Source: Murinocardiopsis flavida (GTDB lineage Bacteria > Actinomycetota > Actinomycetes > Streptosporangiales > Streptosporangiaceae). From it: a stretch of DNA of 64,000 nt. Made by a program: the position numbers and the translations under genes. Shown here one piece after another: positions 7,909-15,665 of the stretch. The stretch lies in contig NZ_PYGA01000009.1 of assembly GCF_003014485.1 (NCBI RefSeq), positions 62,001 to 126,000 of the forward strand. The letters run 5' to 3'. Every line of letters starts with the position of its first letter. Position 1 is the first letter of the stretch. The notes beneath the pieces were generated by a model. That model was not told the origin of the DNA. It saw only the letters and a list, made by a program, of their open reading frames with translations, and ran no database searches.

Positions 7909-8910
7909 GTGACCTGGCCGGCCGTATCGGTAATAACGCCCATCCTGAACGAGGAGCGGCACCTCGCCGCGGCAGTGCGCCACGTCCTCGGCCAGGACTA
8001 CCCCGGCGAACTGGAAATCGTCCTCGCGGTCGGGCCGTCCACCGACGCCACCCGCGAGGTCGCCGACGCCCTCGCCGCCGAGGACCCCCGCGTCAAGGTG
8101 GTCGACAACCCCACCGGGCGCACCCCCGCGGGGCTGAACGCGGCGATCGCCGCGTCCTCGCACACGATCGTCGCCCGCATCGACGGCCACGCGCTCATGC
8201 CGGCCGACTACCTCCGCGTCGCCGTGGAGACCCTGCGCGAGACCGGCGCCGACAACGTCGGCGGCATCATGGCCGCCGAAGGCGAGACCCCGTGGGAGCA
8301 GGCGGTGGCCGCGGCCATGACCTCGAAGGTGGGCGTCGGCAACGCCCGGTTCCACACGGGGGGCGAGGGCGGCCCCGCCGACACCGTCTACCTCGGGGTG
8401 TTCCAGCGCTCCGCGCTCGACCGGGTCGACGGCTACGACGAGGCGTTCCTGCGCGCCCAGGACTGGGAGATGAACCACCGCATCCGCAGCAGCGGCGGGG
8501 TGGTGTGGTTCCAGCCGCGCATGCGGGTCACCTACCGGCCGCGTCCCAGCGTCAAGGCGCTCGCCAAGCAGTACTTCCACTACGGGCGGTGGCGCAGGGT
8601 GGTGGCCCGCCAGCACAAGGGCACCATCAACCTCCGCTACCTCGCGCCGCCGGTCGCGCTGGTCGCCACGGCGGCCGGGCTGGTCGGCGGGTTCGCGTTC
8701 TGGCCGCTGTGGCTGGTGCCGGGCGCCTACGCCGCGGCGATCATCGCGGCGAGCGTCCCCCTCGGCGCCGGCCTGCCCGCTGCGGCCCGGCCGGCGATCC
8801 CGGTGGCGCTGGCGACCATGCACATGGCGTGGGGGGCCGGGTTCCTCACCAGCCCGCCCGGCCTCGGCGCCGACTCCCGCACCGCGCGGGAGCGCGCCGG
8901 GCAGGCGTGA
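7909..8910 (+). CDS. GT2-family glycosyltransferase with C-terminal membrane segments
   Basis: A 333-residue protein. The GT-A core begins at once (AVSVITPILNEERHLAAAV), with VDNPTGRTPAGLN, a metal-binding-like ARIDGHALM and the acceptor-side AQDWEMNHRIRSSGG. Two or three hydrophobic helices follow at about 245-305. This layout is shared with ExoA-like succinoglycan and polysaccharide synthases that act at the membrane on lipid-linked sugars. The GTG at 7909 fits the family N-terminus but lacks a ribosome site; an in-frame ATG at 7834 would add 25 residues. Confidence 0.82.
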   Translation: MTWPAVSVITPILNEERHLAAAVRHVLGQDYPGELEIVLAVGPSTDATREVADALAAEDPRVKVVDNPTGRTPAGLNAAIAASSHTIVARIDGHALMPADYLRVAVETLRETGADNVGGIMAAEGETPWEQAVAAAMTSKVGVGNARFHTGGEGGPADTVYLGVFQRSALDRVDGYDEAFLRAQDWEMNHRIRSSGGVVWFQPRMRVTYRPRPSVKALAKQYFHYGRWRRVVARQHKGTINLRYLAPPVALVATAAGLVGGFAFWPLWLVPGAYAAAIIAASVPLGAGLPAAARPAIPVALATMHMAWGAGFLTSPPGLGADSRTARERAGQA

Positions 8911-8936
8911 CCCGGCCCGTGCATCGGACCGGCGCA

Positions 8937-8966
8937 GCGGGGTGTGCCGCGCGGCGCACGCCCCGC
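8937..8966. terminator. hairpin between convergent genes
   Basis: GCGGGG...CCCCGC arms form an imperfect stem of about 14 bp between the GT2 stop (8910) and the stop of the minus-strand phosphodiesterase (8968). It may end transcription from both sides. No U-tract. Confidence 0.45.
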
Positions 8967-8967
8967 C

Positions 8968-9726
8968 TCAGCCCTGCTTGAGGGCCGCCACCACGCCGGG
9001 GACGTCGTCGACCACCACCGCGTCGACCCCCGCCGCGGCGAAGCGGGCGGCGTTCTCGGCGTCCGGGCACCAGCAGACCACCTCCAGCCCCGCGCTGTGG
9101 GCGACGCCGACCGCGTACTCGGTCTCGCGGCGGCCGCGCACCGGTGCGTCGCCGGCCAGCCCGAACGACCGGGCGTCGATGGCGACCGCCGCGCAGCCCA
9201 TGCCCGCCGCACCCGCCACCGCCTGGTCGAGCGGGTTGCGCACGAACGGCATCCACGCGGTGGGGACCCCCGGGGCCTCGGCGTGGACGGCGAGCAGCGC
9301 AGCGGGGTCGAAGGAGCACACGAACACCGGGCGGCGGCGCTCGGCGCGCAGGTAGGGCAGCAGCAGCGTCGTGGTGCGCCGGGCCGCCGGCGCCGCGGCG
9401 TCCTCCATGACCGTCTTGACGTCGAAGTCGACGCCGGTGCCCGCGGGGATCGCGTCGAGCGCGGCGTCGAGCGTGAGCAGCCCCGCCTTCGCGCACTCGG
9501 CCGCCGGGAGGTCCACGATGACCCGGCCGTCGTCGAGCGCTGCGTCGTGGTGGACGACCAGGACGTCGTCGGCGCTGCGGCGGACGTCGACCTCCACCCA
9601 CGCCGCACCGTTCTCGACCGCCGCCGCGAACGACTCCGCGGTGTTCTCGCCGGGCCCGCGCCCGTTCCCGCGGTGCCCGATGACCTCGGTCGGCGTGAAG
9701 AGCGCCGCGCCGCCGCGCCCCGTCAC
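8968..9726 (-). CDS. glycerophosphodiester phosphodiesterase family protein
   Basis: A 252-residue protein with the GDPD barrel signature: VIGHRGN near the start (HR pair), GPGENTAESFAAAVENGA, VEVDVRRSADDVLVVHHD (catalytic Glu/Asp/His) and a late VDDVPG. There is no signal peptide, so it is predicted to be cytosolic. Known reaction: splits glycerophosphodiesters into an alcohol and glycerol-3-phosphate. Its GTG start overlaps the stop of the upstream cytidylyltransferase gene by four bases, which implies joint expression and a job in glycerol/alditol-phosphate metabolism. Which diester it uses cannot be told. Confidence 0.88.
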   Translation of the reverse strand: MTGRGGAALFTPTEVIGHRGNGRGPGENTAESFAAAVENGAAWVEVDVRRSADDVLVVHHDAALDDGRVIVDLPAAECAKAGLLTLDAALDAIPAGTGVDFDVKTVMEDAAAPAARRTTTLLLPYLRAERRRPVFVCSFDPAALLAVHAEAPGVPTAWMPFVRNPLDQAVAGAAGMGCAAVAIDARSFGLAGDAPVRGRRETEYAVGVAHSAGLEVVCWCPDAENAARFAAAGVDAVVVDDVPGVVAALKQG

Positions 9727-10472
9727 GCGGAACCCCGCCGCAGCAGCGCCTCGGCGACCTCGATGTCGCCCGGGTGGGTGACCTTGATGTTCGCCTCGGT
9801 GCCCGCGATGACGCGCACCTCCTCGCCGGGGAGGTAGCGCAGCACCACGCCGCAGTCGTCCGTCGCGGCCAGGCCGGGGTCGGCGAGCGCCAGCTCGTAG
9901 GCCCGCCGCACGACGCCGAGCCGGAAGCCCTGCGGGGTCTGCATCCGGCGCAGCGACGAGCGGTCGACGACCTCGGCGACGGAGTCGCCGCCCGCCGCGC
10001 CGGGCGCCACCCGGACAACGGTGTCGTTGGAGGGGACCGCCACGCCCACGGCCCCCGCCGTGCCGAGCGCGGCGACGCACGCGCCGATGGTCGCCGGCGC
10101 CACCAGTGGCCGCACGGCGTCGTGCAGCAGCAGCAGGTCGTCGTCGCCGCCCGCCACGGCGCTGATCGCGGCCCACGAGGTGGCCGTGCGGTCGGCCCCG
10201 CCCGGCAGGACCCGGGTGACCTTCGCGTACCCGCCGTCGGACACGATCTTCTCGACCTCCGGCACGTGGTCCCCGACCATCAGCACGATGACGTCGTCGA
10301 CCTCCGGCGCGGCGCAGAACGCGGCGATGGAGTGCTCGATCACCGGCCGCCCCGCCAACGGCATGAGCTGCTTGGGGCGCCCCGCGCCCATGCGGGCGCC
10401 GACGCCGCCCGCGAGCACGGCGGCGGTGACACGGGGACGGCGGGGGCCGTCGGGGGAGGGTCCTGCGGGCAT
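9723..10472 (-). CDS. TarI/IspD-family cytidylyltransferase, TarI-like
   Basis: A 249-residue protein. The nucleotide loop is LAGGVGARMGAGRPKQLMPL, followed by PVIEHSIAAF, LLHDAVRPLV and the late RRMQTPQGFRLGVVRRAYEL, ATDDCGVVLRYLP and NIKVTHPGD. These resemble, from memory, ribitol-5-phosphate cytidylyltransferases (TarI) more than housekeeping actinobacterial IspD. TarI makes CDP-ribitol for wall teichoic acid; IspD makes CDP-methylerythritol for isoprenoids. The neighbours (GDPD, TagG/TagH-type exporter, alditol-phosphate module) favour TarI, but the reaction is not certain. ATG at 10472 has GGAGAGAGG upstream. Confidence 0.8.
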   Translation of the reverse strand: MPAGPSPDGPRRPRVTAAVLAGGVGARMGAGRPKQLMPLAGRPVIEHSIAAFCAAPEVDDVIVLMVGDHVPEVEKIVSDGGYAKVTRVLPGGADRTATSWAAISAVAGGDDDLLLLHDAVRPLVAPATIGACVAALGTAGAVGVAVPSNDTVVRVAPGAAGGDSVAEVVDRSSLRRMQTPQGFRLGVVRRAYELALADPGLAATDDCGVVLRYLPGEEVRVIAGTEANIKVTHPGDIEVAEALLRRGSA

Positions 10473-10618
10473 CGGCGCCTCTCTCCTCGGGGTCGAAAGC
10501 CGAGGGTAGCCGAGCCCGGCCCGCCGCAGCGGGCGCCAAGGGCCCCGGCGGGGGCTCCGGTCGGCGACAATCGGAGATCCGGCAGGAGAGTCCGGCCCGA
10601 TCCCCCGGGGAGGCGGCG

Positions 10619-11443
10619 GTGGCGTCGAGAGCAACGGCGGTGTGGCGGGACCGCAGGTTCGTGAGCCTGCTGGTGCGCCGCGACCTGAAGGTCAAGTACC
10701 AGCAGTCCGTCCTGGGCTACGCCTGGTCCATGCTCGAACCCCTCGCCCTGGCGGGGATCTACTTCTTCGTGTTCGGGATCCTGTTCTCCGGGGGCGGCGC
10801 CCGCACGGCCCCCGGCGGGCCCGACGCCCCCGGCGGCTACGCCCTGTTCCTGCTGTCGGGGCTGCTCCCGTGGCTGTGGCTCAGCGCGGCCCTCACCGAC
10901 GCCTGCAAGGCGCTCATCACCCACGCCAAGCTCATCACCACGATGAAGGTGCCGCGGGAGATCTTCCCGGTGGCCGTCGTCACGACCAAGTTCGTGGAGT
11001 ACCTGCTCACCTGGCCGGTCCTGCTCGTGTTCGTGTTCGCGCTGGGCGGGCGCACCGGGTGGAGCCTGCTGTGGCTGCCGCTGGTGATCGTGGTGCAGTT
11101 CGTGTTCACCCTCGGGATCACCCTGCTGCTCTCGGCCGTGAACGTGCTCGTTCGCGACGTCGAGCGGATCATCCGTATCCTGAACCGGGTGCTGTTCTAC
11201 TCGTCGCCGATCATCTACCCGCTGCACATGGTCACCCAGGCGGGGCTGCCGGGCTGGTTCACGACCGCCTACGAACTCAATCCGCTGGTCGGGATCTTCC
11301 AGATGCACCATGCCGTGTGGTACCCGTCCGAAGCGCCGGGGCTCTGGCCCCTCGTCTCCACCATCGGGGGCGCCGCCGTGGTCTTCGCCGTCGGCTACAC
11401 GGTGTTCCGGCGGCTCGAAAGCGCCGTCCTGAAGGAGTTGTGA
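10619..11443 (+). CDS. ABC-2 type polysaccharide/teichoic acid exporter permease
   Basis: A 274-residue membrane protein. It starts with FVSLLVRRDLKVKYQQSVLG, the amphipathic entry of the TagG/Wzm family, then about six helices, with PLALAGIYFFVFGILFSGG and the late LNPLVGIFQMHHAVW typical of the family. With the ATPase encoded next it should export a lipid-linked wall polymer. GTG at 10619 has GGGGAGG five to six bases upstream. Its stop overlaps the ATG of the ATPase gene (TGATG). The promoter must lie in the 146 bases shared with the divergent cytidylyltransferase gene. Confidence 0.92.
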   Translation: MASRATAVWRDRRFVSLLVRRDLKVKYQQSVLGYAWSMLEPLALAGIYFFVFGILFSGGGARTAPGGPDAPGGYALFLLSGLLPWLWLSAALTDACKALITHAKLITTMKVPREIFPVAVVTTKFVEYLLTWPVLLVFVFALGGRTGWSLLWLPLVIVVQFVFTLGITLLLSAVNVLVRDVERIIRILNRVLFYSSPIIYPLHMVTQAGLPGWFTTAYELNPLVGIFQMHHAVWYPSEAPGLWPLVSTIGGAAVVFAVGYTVFRRLESAVLKEL

Positions 11444-12273
11444 TGGCCGATCCGGTCGGCGAAGCCCCCAAGGAAGCCCCCGTGGTCATCCGGGCCGACG
11501 GGCTCGGCGTCGAGTTCAAGGCCGGCCGCAAGCGGCGGCGCAGCCTGCGCGAGTTCTTCATCCACGGCACCCGGCGCGAGCCCGACCACGGCGCCGGATA
11601 CTGGCCGCTCCGCGGCGTCTCCTTCGCCATCCGCAAAGGCGAATGCGTCGGCATCGTCGGCCGCAACGGCACCGGAAAGTCCACCCTGCTCAAACTCATC
11701 GCCGGGGTGCTGATGCCCGACGAGGGCACGGTCACCGTCGACGGCAGGGTCGCCCCACTGCTGGAACTGCGCGCCGGGTTCAACGACCAACTCACCGGGC
11801 GCGAGAACGTCCACCTGGTCGGCTCGCTGCACGGCATGTCGGGCGCGATGATCGAGCGGAACTTCGACGCGATCGTCGACTTCGCCGGCGAAGGCGTCCG
11901 CAAGGACATCGACAAACCGGTCCGGCACTACTCCAGCGGCATGAAGGTGCGGCTGGGGTTCTCGCTCATCGCCCAACTGGAACACCCCATCATGCTCGTC
12001 GACGAGGTCCTCGCCGTCGGCGACAAGGCGTTCCGCAAGCAGTGCTACGAAGCGATCGAGCGGATGCTGGAGAACGACCGCACCATGGTGCTCGTCTCGC
12101 ACAACGAAGGCGACCTCAAGCGCTTCTGCGGCCGCGGCCTCTACATCAAGGACGGCGGACTCGCCCTCGACGCCGGCATCGACGCGGCGCTCGACGCGTA
12201 CAACGCCGACACCCGCGCCGAGGCCGAAGCGCGGACGAAACGGAAGAAAGGCGGCGGCGGAAAGGCGGCGTGA
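11443..12273 (+). CDS. ABC transporter ATPase, teichoic acid/polysaccharide export (TagH/Wzt type)
   Basis: A 276-residue ATPase. Walker A is GRNGTGKST, the signature is HYSSGMKVRLGF, Walker B is IMLVDEVLAVGD, and the switch His lies in VLVSHNEGDL. The insertion between Walker A and the signature (APLLELRAGFNDQLTGRENV) is characteristic of polysaccharide and teichoic acid exporters. The C-terminus is short and Lys-rich, without the carbohydrate-binding domain of some Wzt proteins. Coupled to the permease by a TGATG overlap. Confidence 0.92.
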   Translation: MADPVGEAPKEAPVVIRADGLGVEFKAGRKRRRSLREFFIHGTRREPDHGAGYWPLRGVSFAIRKGECVGIVGRNGTGKSTLLKLIAGVLMPDEGTVTVDGRVAPLLELRAGFNDQLTGRENVHLVGSLHGMSGAMIERNFDAIVDFAGEGVRKDIDKPVRHYSSGMKVRLGFSLIAQLEHPIMLVDEVLAVGDKAFRKQCYEAIERMLENDRTMVLVSHNEGDLKRFCGRGLYIKDGGLALDAGIDAALDAYNADTRAEAEARTKRKKGGGGKAA

Positions 12274-12359
12274 CCTCCCCGCACACGCGGCGGTGCTTGC
12301 CAACGGCGCCTTCCTGGGTGACGGTTGAACCCAGGGGGGCATCCGAGGAGGGTACGGCC

Positions 12360-13211
12360 GTGGCTGATGTCGGAACGTACACGGTTCCCGGGCTGCGCCC
12401 GGTGGCCCGGCCCGTGGCGCGGTGGGCCGCGCGCAAGGCCCTCACGACCGCCCGCTTCGCGCAGATCGCCCTGTTCCTCGCCGCCATCGCCGCCGTGTGG
12501 TTCACCGAAGAGGGGGTCCGCGGCGGCCTGATCGGGTCGGCGTTCCTGGTCATGGTCCTCGGCGCCGACGCAGTGGGCGCCGAACTGCGCGGCGCCCGCA
12601 CCGACATCCTCACCGACTGGCTCGTCGTCATGCTGTCGCGGCTCCGCGAGTACACCGTCTACATGGGGCTCGCCATCGGCGGCGCCATCGCGGGCGTCCC
12701 CGACATCTGGGGGTGGGCCGCCGCGGCGCTCATCGCGCACGCCCTGCGCGACGCCATCAGCACCGCCCGGGTGGCCCGGCCCGGCGCCGCGGTGCCCGTG
12801 CCCGGCCTCTACACGCAATGGCCGCCGCGGCCCGCCGACAGACCCGCCGACCGCCCGGTCGGCGCCAGGGTGCCGGCGCGCCGGTCCGCGGAACCCGCGT
12901 CCCTCACCGACGAACTGCTCCGCGGCGCGGACCCGGGCACCGGGGCCGGTGGCGCGGCGGCGCCGGAAACCGAGCGGACCGCCGCCCCGACCCCCGGCCG
13001 CAAGGGCGCCACCCGGGTCGCCGGGCACCGCGCCTGGGCCCGCCCACTCCGGTGGGCCATGTCGTTTCCGGCGCCCGAACGCTTCGCGCTGATCGCCATT
13101 ACGGTAACGATTTGGGACTCCCGGGTGACGTTCATCGCACTCGTCGTCGCCTCGCTCTGCGCAACAGCAGCCGACCTCGCCGAGGCCCCGGCCGGCGACC
13201 CCGCGAGGTAG
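12360..13211 (+). CDS. degenerate CDP-alcohol phosphotransferase-like membrane protein (N-terminal part of a split DUF5941-type protein)
   Basis: A 283-residue protein with several helices. As I recall them, streptomycete DUF5941 proteins have a CDP-alcohol phosphotransferase domain followed by a DUF5941 tail; this protein lines up with the middle part (REYTVYMGLAIGGAIAGVPD and RWAMSFPAPERFALIAI). However, where DxxDGxxAR(x8)GxxxDxxxD should be, it reads LGADAVGAELRGARTDILTD and WLVVMLSR, so the catalytic Asp residues are gone. It may be a structural partner rather than an enzyme. GTG at 12360 has GAGGAGG eight bases upstream. It ends at a TAG (13209-13211), and the next gene continues in the same frame two codons later. 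Confidence 0.65.
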   Translation: MADVGTYTVPGLRPVARPVARWAARKALTTARFAQIALFLAAIAAVWFTEEGVRGGLIGSAFLVMVLGADAVGAELRGARTDILTDWLVVMLSRLREYTVYMGLAIGGAIAGVPDIWGWAAAALIAHALRDAISTARVARPGAAVPVPGLYTQWPPRPADRPADRPVGARVPARRSAEPASLTDELLRGADPGTGAGGAAAPETERTAAPTPGRKGATRVAGHRAWARPLRWAMSFPAPERFALIAITVTIWDSRVTFIALVVASLCATAADLAEAPAGDPAR

Positions 13212-13214
13212 CCC

Positions 13215-13862
13215 ATGGCCGACTCCCCGCCCCCCAGCGAAAACCAACGCCTCGACCTGCGTTTTCTCCGTGACGATGGCCACTTGAGCGACAGCCTCGG
13301 CCGGCTCGTCGCCGGAGCGGTGCCCCCGCTGCTGCCGACCATGACGGGCACCCTGGTGCTCGCGGTGCTGATGGTCGCCGGCCTCGCCCAGCTCCCAGGC
13401 ATTACCCTGTTCGCACCGGCGGCGGCGCTGCTGCTGTCCGGAGTGGCCTCGGGGCATCCGCACGACGGTCGGTTTGATTGGATGGTCCCGCCGGTCCTGC
13501 GCGCGACGGAGTACCTTTACCTACTCGCGCTCGGTCTCGGATCGGGCGTGCCCGGTCCCCTGGTGTTCGTACTCTTGGCAGCGGTCGTCCTGCACCACGG
13601 CGACGTCGCGCACCGGGTCCGGTGCGGTGCGCCGAAACCGGTGTGGGCCATGCGGGCCATGTTCGGCTGGGACGGCAGGATGCTGCTCATCGCCGCAAGC
13701 GGCGTACTCGGGTGGCTGCCGTTCGGCTACGGCCTGCTCGCCGGCTACCTGGGGGTCCTGCTCGTCTGGGAGAGCGCGACCGGTTGGCTCGCGACCCCTG
13801 TGGGCACGGGCACGGACGTGCCGCGAATCGAAGACGGAGGCGCCAACGCCTCCGTGACCTAA
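13215..13862 (+). CDS. DUF5941-like membrane protein (C-terminal part of the split pair)
   Basis: A 215-residue membrane protein of about five helices. It begins with RDDGHLSDSLGRLVAGAVPP and contains GHPHDGRFDWMVPPVL and EYLYLLALGLGSGVPGPLV, which match my memory of the C-terminal DUF5941 region of streptomycete proteins. Its ATG is in the same frame as the preceding gene, separated only by TAG and one CCC codon; there is no convincing ribosome site, so reinitiation or stop-codon readthrough is likely. The role is unknown. It is followed after 16 bases by the LicC-like nucleotidyltransferase gene. Confidence 0.65.
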   Translation: MADSPPPSENQRLDLRFLRDDGHLSDSLGRLVAGAVPPLLPTMTGTLVLAVLMVAGLAQLPGITLFAPAAALLLSGVASGHPHDGRFDWMVPPVLRATEYLYLLALGLGSGVPGPLVFVLLAAVVLHHGDVAHRVRCGAPKPVWAMRAMFGWDGRMLLIAASGVLGWLPFGYGLLAGYLGVLLVWESATGWLATPVGTGTDVPRIEDGGANASVT

Positions 13863-13878
13863 GGAGGAAGGCGCCGAC

Positions 13879-14610
13879 ATGCTCGGTATGGTTCTGGCCG
13901 CGGGAGCGGGACGCCGACTGCGCCCATACACCGACACCCTGCCCAAGGCACTGGTGCCGGTCGATGGTGACACCACCATCATGGACATCTCCCTGCACAA
14001 CCTCGCAGCCGCCGGGCTCACCGACGTCGTCGTCGTCGTGGGCTACCGCGCGGAGGCCGTCGAGGAGCGCAAGGAGGCCCTGGAGCGCCGCCACGGCGTC
14101 CGGATCACCCTCGTGTACAACGACAAGGCCGAGGAGTGGAACAACGCCTACTCCCTGTGGACGGCCCGCGAGCACTTCGCCGCGGGCGTCCTGCTCGTCA
14201 ACGGCGACACCGTGCACCCGGTGAGCGTGGAAGAGACGCTACTCGCCGCGCGCGGCCCGGAACTCCTCCTGGCGGTGGACAACGTCAAAACGCTCGCCGA
14301 CGAGGAGATGAAGGTGACACTGGACCCCGCCGGGCACGTCCAGCGCGTCACCAAGCTCATGGACCCCGCCGACGCCGCGGGCGAGTACATCGGCGCCACC
14401 CTCATCGAGGGCTCCCTCGCCGGGCGCCTCGCCGACGCCCTGAAGGCCACCTTCGAGCGCGACCCGCAGCTCTACTACGAGGACGGCTACCAGGAGTTGG
14501 TCGACCGCGGCGAGAAGCTCGCCGTCGCGCCCATCGGCAAGGTCGACTGGGTGGAGGTCGACAACCACGACGACCTCGCCATCGCGCGGGAGATCGCATG
14601 CCACTACTAG
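13879..14610 (+). CDS. LicC-like nucleotidyltransferase (alditol/choline phosphate cytidylyltransferase family)
   Basis: A 243-residue nucleotidyltransferase with the GT-A nucleotide loop LAAGAGRRLRP (residues 6-16) and the sugar-phosphate Lys in TLPKALVPV. YNDKAEEWNNAYSLWTAREH is the Asn-Ser-Leu pattern of LicC and inositol-1-phosphate cytidylyltransferases, and LLVNGDTVHP carries the metal Asp. It should activate a phosphorylated alcohol, most likely as the CDP form, for the CDP-alcohol phosphotransferase two genes on. The nucleotide and substrate are inferred. It has the best ribosome site of the operon (AAGGAGGAAGG). Its end overlaps the dehydrogenase start by 13 bases. Confidence 0.82.
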   Translation: MLGMVLAAGAGRRLRPYTDTLPKALVPVDGDTTIMDISLHNLAAAGLTDVVVVVGYRAEAVEERKEALERRHGVRITLVYNDKAEEWNNAYSLWTAREHFAAGVLLVNGDTVHPVSVEETLLAARGPELLLAVDNVKTLADEEMKVTLDPAGHVQRVTKLMDPADAAGEYIGATLIEGSLAGRLADALKATFERDPQLYYEDGYQELVDRGEKLAVAPIGKVDWVEVDNHDDLAIAREIACHY

Positions 14611-15665
14611 CCCGCATGGTCACAGCCCCCCTGGCGATCGACGTTCGGGAAGGCGCCATCGGCTCCCTCGGGTCGGTCCTCGCCGACCGCCGCATCGCCA
14701 ACGAGGGCCGCATCGCCGTCGCGGTCGGCCCCGGCCAGGGCGCGCAGATCGCCTCGGAGCTCGACCTCCCCAACTGCGAGGTGTTCCAGGTCGACGGCGG
14801 CAGCGTCGACATCGCCAACGAGCTCGGCAAGAAGCTGCGCTCGGGCGCCTACGAGGCCGTCGCCGGCATCGGCGGCGGCAAGACCATCGACGTCACCAAG
14901 TTCGCCGCCACGATGGCGGGCATCCCGATGGTGGCCGTCGCGACGAACCTGTCGCACGACGGCATCGCGTCCCCCGTCAGCTCGCTGGAGCACGAGGGCG
15001 GCAAGCCGTCCATCGGCGTGACGATGCCCATCGCGGTCGTCGTCGACATCGACTACGTGCGGGCCGCCCCGCAGCGCCTGGTGCGCTCGGGCATCGGCGA
15101 CGCCGTGAGCAACCTGTCGGCCATCGCCGACTGGGAGCTGGCAGGCACCGAGCAGGGCGAACCCGTCGACGGCATCGCCGTCACCTTCGCCCGGGTCGCC
15201 GCCGAGGCGATCCTGCACCGCACCGACCCGGTCGACTCCCAGGAGTTCCTCACCTCGCTCGCCGAGGCGCTGGTCCTCTCGGGCATGGCGATGTCGGTCG
15301 CGGGGTCCAGCCGGCCGGCGAGCGGCGCCTGCCACGAGATCATCCACGCCATCACCGAGCTGTACCCCGGTACCAGCAACCACGGCGAACTCGCGGGGAT
15401 CGGCGCGCTGTACGCGTACTTCCTCCGCTCCACCTACCAGGGTGTCGGCGAGACCCGGATGCAGAGCATCCGCGAATGCCTGCTGCGCAACGGCCTGCCC
15501 GTCGTGCCGGGCGACATCGGACTCAACGAGGAGCAGTTCGCCCAGGCCGTGGCGCGCGCCCCCGCGACCCGGCCGGGCCGCTACACCATCCTCGAACACC
15601 TCGACCTGTCCGACTCCGACATCCGCAAGAGCGTGGGTGAGTATGTCAAAGCCTTCGGTCGCTGA
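14598..15665 (+). CDS. sn-glycerol-1-phosphate dehydrogenase family enzyme (EgsA/AraM type)
   Basis: A 355-residue iron/zinc-dependent dehydrogenase. GGGKTIDVTKF (92-102) binds NAD(P), SHDGIASP (119-126) is the hallmark of archaeal and bacterial glycerol-1-phosphate dehydrogenases, and SRPASGACHEIIHAI supplies metal-binding His residues. Known reaction of the family: reduction of dihydroxyacetone phosphate to sn-glycerol-1-phosphate, the mirror image of the usual bacterial glycerol-3-phosphate. Here, beside a cytidylyltransferase and a CDP-alcohol phosphotransferase, it probably makes the alcohol phosphate for a surface polymer or lipid (inference). ATG at 14598 has GGGAG upstream; ATG at 14616 is an alternative. 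Confidence 0.85.
   Translation: MPLLARMVTAPLAIDVREGAIGSLGSVLADRRIANEGRIAVAVGPGQGAQIASELDLPNCEVFQVDGGSVDIANELGKKLRSGAYEAVAGIGGGKTIDVTKFAATMAGIPMVAVATNLSHDGIASPVSSLEHEGGKPSIGVTMPIAVVVDIDYVRAAPQRLVRSGIGDAVSNLSAIADWELAGTEQGEPVDGIAVTFARVAAEAILHRTDPVDSQEFLTSLAEALVLSGMAMSVAGSSRPASGACHEIIHAITELYPGTSNHGELAGIGALYAYFLRSTYQGVGETRMQSIRECLLRNGLPVVPGDIGLNEEQFAQAVARAPATRPGRYTILEHLDLSDSDIRKSVGEYVKAFGR

Noticed and set aside
5479-8910. A 1143-codon open frame on the plus strand ending in a GT2 domain
   Set aside because: Only the part from 7834 or 7909 onward has family content; the rest runs antisense through the LCP gene and is a GC-driven open frame.
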